A stretch of 21,609 bases of DNA from the NCBI GenBank assembly GCA_017530275.1, contig JAFXMP010000274.1:1-21609 (forward strand). Direction: 5' to 3'. This document shows positions 15,938 through 21,609 of this stretch, piece after piece. The notes below the pieces were generated by a model. That model ran no database searches. It saw only the letters and a list, made by a program, of their open reading frames with translations, and was not told the origin of the DNA. Both the position numbers and the translations under genes were made by a program. Within the stretch, counting starts at the first letter, position 1; each line of letters opens with the position of its first letter. This stretch comes from Clostridia bacterium. GTDB taxonomy: Bacteria > Bacillota_A > Clostridia > Christensenellales > Aristaeellaceae.

Positions 15938-17155
15938 TTATTTGTGAAGTCCTTGCCACATCTGTGTGATCATGGGCCAGCCCTGGGAAGGATCATCGCC
16001 GTGCACCTGCCACACGATCAGGCCGCCCAAGCTGTGTACGTTGATATAGGTTAGCTTGGCGGCTAAGGACCGGGCGCTTTCGTAGGTATAGAACGTGAGA
16101 TAATCCGCGGAGGACAGATCGTCGTTCCACAGGTAAGCGGCCTGGGCTTTTTCATCATAGCCCGCGTGCCAGCCGGCTGTGCCCTCCGGCACGGCAGCGT
16201 GCTCAAGGGCCTGGAGGTTACGCCAGATTTTTTCCTCACCGCTGAAGGTATGCGCGGCGGCTCCCACCACGCTGCTTTCCAGCTTATTCATTTTCCAGCC
16301 GTGGCTGTACAGGGGCGTGCCGATAGCGATCTTGCTGGCGGGCACGCCCTGCTTTTGCAGGTATTTCACCGCTGTATCCGCCGAGGAACTGCCGTACAGG
16401 GCGGTATGATAGCCGGTGGAAGCGTTCCAGGAGCCCGCCAGGTCGTAGGTCATCAGGTTGATCCGGTCCACATACGGGAAAAGCGCGGCGTAATCCTGCT
16501 TGGACAGGGTGCTTGTGGAACCGCTGGCGCATACGGTCAGCAGCTTTTCACCCTTGCCGAAGTGTCCGTCCAGGGCGGCGCGCAGTTCCTTCAGCATCAG
16601 GGTATAATTGGTCTTATCGTCGCCCTTGACGGGGTTCCCTTCGTCGCCATTCCCGCCTTTCCGGGCTTCACCGGGATACTCCCAGTCGATATCCAGGCCG
16701 GAAAGAAAAGGATAAGCGTCCAGCGTATCCAGGCAGCTTTGAATAAAGGAGGCGCGGCTTTCCTTTGTCAGGGCCATTTCGGAAAAATAGCCGCAGTCTG
16801 TCCATCCGCCGATGGACAGCAGAATTTTTGTGCCAGGGTACTTTTTCGCGTACTGCGTGTACTGCGGGAAATGGGCTTTCGGATTGTTTTCGTCCGTATC
16901 CGCCCAGGGATCGGTGGACACGATGGCGTACCCGCCGTTCTTCGGCTCGATTTTCCAGAAAGCATGGTTGATGCAGCCCAAACGGTCCCAGGGCAGGTTT
17001 TTCACCTGGGCTTGGCTGTCGGAATACACGTTCCAATTGGGAAAATACACGGTCACAAGGCAGTCCGCCTTTGCCTGGGCAAAGGGCAGGGCACAGAGCA
17101 GCAGAGATGCGGTCAGCAGCAACGGCATGATTTGCCGGATCATCCTTCGGTACAT
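15938..17155 (-). CDS. Secreted glycoside hydrolase family 18 (chitinase-like)
   Basis: 405 residues from ATG 17155-17153, chosen because AAAGGAGGA lies seven bases upstream and it gives a signal peptide (MYRRMIRQ, Leu-rich core, FAQAKA). Longer in-frame starts upstream give an unlikely N-terminus. GH18 motifs are complete: ILLSIGGWTDCG (SxGG), GLDIDWEYPG (DxDxE at about residues 155-159, Glu159 the acid/base), and NLMTYDLAGSW. The family hydrolyses beta-1,4-GlcNAc linkages in chitin or related glycans. No LysM, chitin-binding or anchor domain is seen, so it is probably a free secreted enzyme. It is transcribed convergently with era. Confidence 0.93.
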   Translation of the reverse strand: MYRRMIRQIMPLLLTASLLLCALPFAQAKADCLVTVYFPNWNVYSDSQAQVKNLPWDRLGCINHAFWKIEPKNGGYAIVSTDPWADTDENNPKAHFPQYTQYAKKYPGTKILLSIGGWTDCGYFSEMALTKESRASFIQSCLDTLDAYPFLSGLDIDWEYPGEARKGGNGDEGNPVKGDDKTNYTLMLKELRAALDGHFGKGEKLLTVCASGSTSTLSKQDYAALFPYVDRINLMTYDLAGSWNASTGYHTALYGSSSADTAVKYLQKQGVPASKIAIGTPLYSHGWKMNKLESSVVGAAAHTFSGEEKIWRNLQALEHAAVPEGTAGWHAGYDEKAQAAYLWNDDLSSADYLTFYTYESARSLAAKLTYINVHSLGGLIVWQVHGDDPSQGWPMITQMWQGLHK

Positions 17156-17207
17156 GGAGCATCCTCCTTTCGGGGTTTGGCTGTTTGCTTTTGTCGGGAT
17201 ATGCAGT

Positions 17208-17236
17208 ATTTTAGCATTTTTTGCGGAATAACGCAA
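17208..17236 (-). promoter_or_regulatory. Possible promoter of the GH18 gene
   Basis: On the minus strand: TTGCGT (17236-17231), a 17-base spacer, TAAAAT (17213-17208). The -10 is good and the -35 is weak. The 292-base divergent gap 17156-17447 is AT-rich and otherwise holds only a weak candidate for the opposite gene: TACAAT at 17325-17330, with only ATGCAA at the -35 position. Confidence 0.4.
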
Positions 17237-17447
17237 TGGAAACTCTATACAGCGCCGTGGACAGCAAGAAAGAATCAAAATGAAACATATTTGCAATGAA
17301 AATGCAACAAATTTGGAAGAAAAATACAATATTCATCAGCTGTCATATCTATGTTTTTTTCGTACAAATAAAGGGAAAGAAAGCATGTTAGGCAGGGTTT
17401 TTTTCCACATCTGCCAATGGTTTTTTCGGGGATAGGGGGATCAAAGG

Positions 17448-18617
17448 ATGAATGAGTTTGCGCTCTATTATATCGAAGCGAATATTATTTGCATCATTGT
17501 TTTCGTTATCCTGCTGATCCACAATCATTTCAATCTGGACAGGCAGGAAAAGCAGGTCAAATATGATCATGTTTTAATTGCTTTTATCCTCTATTTCCTG
17601 GCGGATTGTTTTTGGGCGGCAATCACAGCGGACTATATCCCCAAAACCCGGATCAACGTAGCCGCCGATGTTTTTTTGATCTATATCCTCATGGGCGCGA
17701 CCATCTATTATTGGCTCAATTATGTGATGGCCTTTGTGCAGGTTCCTCACCGAAACAGACCGATCAACCGGTTTGCTGTGATTTTTCCATTCCTGGTTTC
17801 CACCGTCGTGCTGCTGCTGCAATATACCTTTGCTCCGCAGACGCTGATCAATGAAGCCCAGGAAACGCTGCCTGGGTTCAGCGCCTATATGATTGTGGTA
17901 CCGGATATTTATATGATTGCCGTCATCTTTTATACGCTCCGAAAGGCGAAGGAAGAAGAAAATCCATTGGAGAAGCGGAAGACTATCTTTATTGGGCTCT
18001 TTCCACTGGTGGTCATGACGGGTGGGTTGATCGAGACGCTGTTTTTCCCGCATCTGCCCATCTACTGCTTCACCTGCCTGATTTTGATGCTGGTGTTCTA
18101 CATCCAGGCCATCGAGGTTCGCGTTTCCATGGACCCCTTGACGAACCTCAACAACCGGGGCCAGCTGATGCGCTATATTTCGCAGAAGTCCAATCTTCAT
18201 CAGGAGGGACGGCAGACCTATGTGGTCATGATGGACATCGATGATTTCAAGGCAATCAACGATACCTACGGCCACGCCGAAGGCGATAAAGCCCTGGTGA
18301 CTGTTGCCAATTCCCTGAAAAAGGCGATCAACAGATGCGGCCTCCCATCGTTCTTGGGCCGGTATGGCGGAGATGAATTCATCCTGATCATCCACCCCGA
18401 AATCAGGGAAGAAATCGATCAGCTGGTTCGGGTGATCCGCGAAGAGATCCGTCTGGAATGCGTGAACAACGGAATCCCCTACATCCTTTTCGTCAGCGCC
18501 GGATATGACGAGCTGAAGGGAGATCAGGATTCGGTTCAGAACTGCATCCAGCGCGCGGACGAAAAGCTGTATCAGGACAAGAAATACCGCAAGCTCCACC
18601 CAAGGAAGGCGGTATAG
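17448..18617 (+). CDS. Seven-helix membrane diguanylate cyclase (GGDEF)
   Basis: 389 residues. Residues 1-218 contain about seven hydrophobic segments (for example IICIIVFVILLI, FLIYILMGATIYYWL, PFLVSTVVLLLQ, CLILMLVFYI), probably a sensory membrane domain. Residues 220-385 are a GGDEF domain: MDPLTNLNNR, MMDIDDFKAINDTYGH, and an intact GGDEF at 307-311, so synthesis of cyclic-di-GMP is likely. The RxxD inhibitory site expected just before GRYGGDEF is Gly..Ser here, so product inhibition of the usual type is probably absent. ATG 17448 follows AGGGGGA. It is divergent from the GH18 gene and has its own terminator. Confidence 0.92.
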   Translation: MNEFALYYIEANIICIIVFVILLIHNHFNLDRQEKQVKYDHVLIAFILYFLADCFWAAITADYIPKTRINVAADVFLIYILMGATIYYWLNYVMAFVQVPHRNRPINRFAVIFPFLVSTVVLLLQYTFAPQTLINEAQETLPGFSAYMIVVPDIYMIAVIFYTLRKAKEEENPLEKRKTIFIGLFPLVVMTGGLIETLFFPHLPIYCFTCLILMLVFYIQAIEVRVSMDPLTNLNNRGQLMRYISQKSNLHQEGRQTYVVMMDIDDFKAINDTYGHAEGDKALVTVANSLKKAINRCGLPSFLGRYGGDEFILIIHPEIREEIDQLVRVIREEIRLECVNNGIPYILFVSAGYDELKGDQDSVQNCIQRADEKLYQDKKYRKLHPRKAV

Positions 18618-18636
18618 CGATAAAAACGAAAAGCGT

Positions 18637-18699
18637 ATGCAGGGAAGACAGACGCGCGGCTATTCGCCGGGCTGGCTGTATCTTCCCTGCATTTTTTAT
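18637..18699 (+). terminator. Strong rho-independent terminator after the GGDEF gene
   Basis: A perfect 12-bp stem ATGCAGGGAAGA (18637-18648) with TCTTCCCTGCAT (18681-18692), a GC-rich loop, and a run of T up to 18697. Confidence 0.85.
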
Positions 18700-18707
18700 C
18701 CGGTTTT

Positions 18708-18736
18708 TTGACAATCCCTGCTTCCTCTGGTATAAT
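18708..18736 (+). promoter_or_regulatory. Consensus sigma-A promoter of the ECF/coaX/hom operon
   Basis: Perfect TTGACA (18708-18713), a 17-base spacer, perfect TATAAT (18731-18736). It starts ten or so bases after the previous terminator and leaves a leader of about 100 bases. Confidence 0.9.
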
Positions 18737-18844
18737 ATGACCGTTCGCATTGCCGGTACCCTTATTGGGGCTGGACGCGGACAAAAACGGACCCCTGAAA
18801 TTGCGTCAGGTATCTTTCAAAGAACTTGAACGGAGGAAAAGAAA

Positions 18845-19447
18845 ATGAAGACTGGAAATCGCCGTAATACCACGGTCAAGCTGACCTTGTTTGCCCTGCT
18901 CACCGCCCTGCTGATCGTGCTGGGTTATGTAAACATTCCCCAGCCCGCGGGCCTGTCGATCACCTTCAACATGATTCCCGTCGCTATCGCGGCCATTGCC
19001 ATAGGCATAGGCGGCGGCGCGCTGATGGGCGGCGTGTTCGGCCTGATCAGCTTTCTGCAGTGCTTCGGCATCGTGGGCTTCAGCGGCATGGGCGCCGTGC
19101 TGGTGGGCATCAGCCCGGTGCTTTGCTTTATCCAAAGATTCGTCTCCCGCGTACTGGTGGGCGTGCTGTCCGCGCTGGTTTACAAGGCGCTGAACAAACG
19201 GATGAATGCATACCTGAGCTGCATGATCACCGGCTTTTCCGCCGCGTTCTTCAACACGCTGTTTTTCATGTCCTCTCTGGTGCTGCTGTTCGGCAATACG
19301 GAGTACATCCAGGGACTGATGGCGGGGCGCGGCGTGATTGCCTTTATCATCGCGTCCGTGGGCATCAACGCGGTGGTGGAAATGATCGTGGCCGCCGTAG
19401 TGACCGGCGCTGTGGGCGCGGCGCTGAAAAAAGCGCGTCTGATCTGA
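18845..19447 (+). CDS. ECF transporter S component, probably for pantothenate
   Basis: 200 residues, about six membrane helices, with the S-component N-terminus (TVKLTLFALLTALLIVLGY) and a following Gly-rich helix (GIGGGALMGGVFGLISFLQ). S components bind a vitamin or metal and work with the shared EcfA-EcfA'-EcfT module, encoded elsewhere. GGAGGAAAAG precedes ATG 18845. The substrate is inferred from the pantothenate kinase gene 24 bases downstream, which fits the PanT type; sequence alone does not fix it. Confidence 0.85.
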   Translation: MKTGNRRNTTVKLTLFALLTALLIVLGYVNIPQPAGLSITFNMIPVAIAAIAIGIGGGALMGGVFGLISFLQCFGIVGFSGMGAVLVGISPVLCFIQRFVSRVLVGVLSALVYKALNKRMNAYLSCMITGFSAAFFNTLFFMSSLVLLFGNTEYIQGLMAGRGVIAFIIASVGINAVVEMIVAAVVTGAVGAALKKARLI

Positions 19448-19471
19448 AATAAATAAGGAGATAGGACCGGC

Positions 19472-20248
19472 ATGCTTTTTACCATTGACGTGGGCAACAC
19501 CAACATTAAAACCGCCCTGTTCGACGGGGCGGAAATGGTGCACTACTGGCGTTTGTCCACCACACGGAAATACACCAGCGACGAAATGGGCGTGATGATC
19601 TCCCAACTGTTTGATCATGAAGGGATCGACAAAAAGCAGGTGACGGGCATCGTCATGTCTTCCGTGGTGCCCACGGTGAATTTCACGGTGGAGCACATGT
19701 GCCGGGAATACTTCGGCATCGATCCCATGTCCGTTGGCCCCGGTATCAAAACGGGCATCGATATCAAATATGAAAACCCCCGGGAAATCGGCAGCGACCG
19801 CATCTGTAACGCTGTAGCGGCTTATTCGCTGTACGGCGGCCCCTGCGTGTATATTGATTTTGGCACGGCTACCACCTTCGGCGCGCTGGACGCCAAGGGC
19901 TCGCTGCTGGGCGGCTGCATCTGCCCCGGCATCAAGCTCACCAGCGAAGCGCTGGTGTCCGGCACGGCCAAGCTGCCGCATTTCGAGTTGGTCATGCCGG
20001 AAAAGGTGATCGGCAAAACCACCGTCGCCAACCTGCAGTCCGGCGTGATCAACGGCTATGTGGGCCAGGTGATCTATCTGGTGAACGAAATGCGCCGGGA
20101 AATGGGCTGCCCAGGGGCCAAGGTGATTGCCACCGGCGGCATGGCACGGCTCATCGCCCAAAAATCCGGGGTGATCGATCACATCGACGGTTTGCTTACA
20201 TTAAAAGGCCTGCGACTGATCTATGAAAAGAATCAGCCCAAGGCATGA
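19472..20248 (+). CDS. coaX: Type III pantothenate kinase
   Basis: 258 residues, the normal size. Motifs: TIDVGNTNIKTALFDG at the N-terminus (Asp6), GSDRICNAVAAY at about 105-116, YIDFGTATTF at about 127-136, and a late ATGGMA. It phosphorylates pantothenate, the first step to coenzyme A, and unlike type II is not inhibited by CoA. AAGGAGATAGG precedes ATG 19472. The partner S component upstream would supply the substrate. Confidence 0.96.
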   Translation: MLFTIDVGNTNIKTALFDGAEMVHYWRLSTTRKYTSDEMGVMISQLFDHEGIDKKQVTGIVMSSVVPTVNFTVEHMCREYFGIDPMSVGPGIKTGIDIKYENPREIGSDRICNAVAAYSLYGGPCVYIDFGTATTFGALDAKGSLLGGCICPGIKLTSEALVSGTAKLPHFELVMPEKVIGKTTVANLQSGVINGYVGQVIYLVNEMRREMGCPGAKVIATGGMARLIAQKSGVIDHIDGLLTLKGLRLIYEKNQPKA

Positions 20249-20263
20249 CGGAGGGAATGAGAA

Positions 20264-21544
20264 ATGCGCACGGTTTCAGTTGGATTTTTAGGCTGCGGCA
20301 ACATCGGCTGCGGCGTTTGGAAACTGCTGAACGAATTCAAGGGAGATCTTCTGCACCGCAGCGATGTGGAATTTGATATCAAACGCATCCTGGTGCGGGA
20401 TATTCATAAAAAGCGGGATCAGGTGGTGCCGGTAGAACTGCTGACCACCGATCCCAGCCAGGTGACGGACGATCCCGCCATCGAAATGGTGCTGGAATTC
20501 ATGGGCGGCGAGGAACCCGCCACCCGCTATATGCTGCGGGCTTTGGAAATGGGCAAAACCGTGGTCACGGCCAACAAAATGGCCCTGGCCCTCAACTGGC
20601 ATATCCTGCAGGAAGCGGCGGAAAAGCACGGCAGCGGCCTGTATTATGAGGCCGCCGTCTGCGGCGCGATCCCCATCATCCGCACCACCCTGGACTCCCT
20701 CATGAGCAACCGCATCGAGGAAATGATGGGCATTGTGAACGGTACCACCAACTATATCCTCACCCGCATGAGCCAGGAGGGCAGCGATTACGCTTCCGTG
20801 CTCAGCGACGCTCAGCGCCTGGGTTTAGCGGAGCCGGACCCCACCAGCGACGTGGAGGGCTTCGACGCGGCGTACAAGCTTTCCATTCTTTCCTCCCTGG
20901 CCTTCCATGCCAGAGTGCCCTTTGACGTGATTTACCGCCAGGGCATTACCCAGGTGAGCGCCGTTGACATCGCCTTCGGCAAGGAATTGGGCTACACCTT
21001 AAAGCTGCTTGCCATTGCCAAGCGGCAGGGCAATGTGATCGACGCCCGTGTGCATCCCACCTTTATTCCGGACAGCCACCCCCTGGCCTCCGTGAACGGT
21101 TCCTTCAACGCTATTTTCCTTCACGGCCATGCCTGCGACGATATGATGCTCTTTGGCCGGGGCGCGGGCAGTGCGCCCACCGCCAGTGCCGTGGTCAGCG
21201 ATATGCTCTATGCCGTTTCCCGCGAAACGCCCCGTCATCCCACCTTCCACAATTCTGATAAGCTGGCCGAGGGCCTGACCGTGACCAACGACTGGCGGTG
21301 CAGCTTCTACGTGCGCCTGGAAGCCAGCGACCGGCCCGGCGTGCTGGCTCATATCACCACGTGCTTAGGAAATGAAGGCATCAGCATCCGAAACCTGATG
21401 CAGCGCGACGCTGTGGACGGCCGAGCCCAGATCGTGCTGATTACCCATGACGCCGGGGAATGCGCCATCCGCAAGGCCCTGGCCGCTATCAATTCCAATG
21501 ACGCCCGGGTGGAAAGCATGATCCGGGTGGAAGCGAAATCATAA
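20264..21544 (+). CDS. hom: Homoserine dehydrogenase
   Basis: 426 residues. NAD(P)-binding GFLGCGNIGCG (GxGxxG at 10-15), TANKMALA at about 101, the family signature region GIVNGTTNYILTRM with the following DAQRLGLAEPDPTSDVEGFDAAYK, and a C-terminal ACT domain from about 355 (LEASDRPGVLAHI) for allosteric control. It reduces aspartate semialdehyde to homoserine on the way to threonine and methionine. GGAGGGAATG lies upstream of ATG 20264, only 15 bases after coaX, so it is in the same operon; no T-box or other leader precedes it. Confidence 0.97.
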   Translation: MRTVSVGFLGCGNIGCGVWKLLNEFKGDLLHRSDVEFDIKRILVRDIHKKRDQVVPVELLTTDPSQVTDDPAIEMVLEFMGGEEPATRYMLRALEMGKTVVTANKMALALNWHILQEAAEKHGSGLYYEAAVCGAIPIIRTTLDSLMSNRIEEMMGIVNGTTNYILTRMSQEGSDYASVLSDAQRLGLAEPDPTSDVEGFDAAYKLSILSSLAFHARVPFDVIYRQGITQVSAVDIAFGKELGYTLKLLAIAKRQGNVIDARVHPTFIPDSHPLASVNGSFNAIFLHGHACDDMMLFGRGAGSAPTASAVVSDMLYAVSRETPRHPTFHNSDKLAEGLTVTNDWRCSFYVRLEASDRPGVLAHITTCLGNEGISIRNLMQRDAVDGRAQIVLITHDAGECAIRKALAAINSNDARVESMIRVEAKS

Positions 21545-21580
21545 GCTGATCCCAGTTCCTGACCGTTCGGAGAGATCGCC

Positions 21581-21609
21581 ATGAAGCATCATAAACCAGG
21601 GTGGTCCCT
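21581..21609 (+). CDS. 5' end of a further gene, cut by the window
   Basis: ATG 21581 follows GGAGAG at 21569-21574 and opens a frame to the window end (MKHHKPGWS...). Nine codons are too few to name it. A gene of threonine or aspartate-family metabolism would be expected after hom, which is only an expectation. Confidence 0.45.

Noticed and set aside
16166..17299. 377-residue plus-strand frame opposite the GH18 gene
   Set aside because: The minus strand has complete GH18 motifs, a signal peptide and a ribosome binding site; the plus frame has none of these.
17156..17447. Cyclic-di-GMP riboswitch in the GH18/GGDEF gap
   Set aside because: The stretch is AT-rich without the GC-rich paired core and conserved loops of the known classes.
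18806..20182. 458-residue minus-strand frame
   Set aside because: It spans two well-supported plus-strand genes (the ECF S component and coaX) and is His/Gln-rich, the usual complement artefact.
20249..20263. T-box or other leader before hom
   Set aside because: Only 15 bases separate coaX and hom, enough for a ribosome binding site and nothing more.

Overview
The window comes from a Gram-positive, spore-forming anaerobe of the Bacillota, class Clostridia. The evidence is the sporulation pair yqfC-yqfD followed by phoH, yqfF/pgpH, ybeY, cdd and era in the Firmicutes order, consensus sigma-A promoters, strong AGGAGG-type ribosome binding sites, an ECF-transporter S component, and many signal-peptide proteins of the kind gut Clostridia carry. 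Base composition is GC-rich by eye, and most leucines use CTG. The genus cannot be fixed from the sequence alone.

Region 1 (1-4143) is accessory and surface-oriented. It opens inside a large gene of unknown start. Its product has near-identical 41-residue Cys/His repeats and then a segment that resembles the N-terminal domain of flagellin. Two small secreted proteins of unknown function follow. Between them lies an intergenic block of about 255 bp made almost wholly of consecutive perfect hairpins and flanked by imperfect inverted repeats.

Region 2 (4224-9070) holds an RluA-type pseudouridine synthase. It is followed by a three-gene envelope operon with its own promoter and terminator: a secreted DUF6273-CapA fusion, a secreted phosphodiester glycosidase (NAGPA fold) and an Lgt-like membrane protein that seems to have lost key Lgt residues.

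Region 3 (9140-15804) is the conserved chromosomal core yqfC-yqfD-phoH-pgpH-[ybeY-cdd]-era, with ATGA overlaps at three of its junctions. Two things are unusual. YbeY and cytidine deaminase are one polypeptide and dgkA, which usually lies between them, is absent. A near-consensus promoter also lies inside the end of yqfD, which would let the housekeeping genes be expressed independently of the sporulation genes.

Region 4 (15805-18699) has a convergent secreted GH18 chitinase-like enzyme on the minus strand and, divergent from it, a seven-helix membrane protein with a GGDEF domain, closed by a strong terminator. Region 5 (18700-21609) starts with a perfect-consensus promoter and a leader of about 100 nt. 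It contains an ECF S component (probably pantothenate), type III pantothenate kinase (coaX), homoserine dehydrogenase (hom), and the first codons of another gene cut by the window end.

No tRNA, rRNA, CRISPR array, transposase or phage gene was seen. The most novel-looking items are the Cys-repeat/flagellin-like chimera, the multi-hairpin intergenic element, the YbeY-Cdd fusion, and the CapA/NAGPA/degenerate-Lgt envelope operon.
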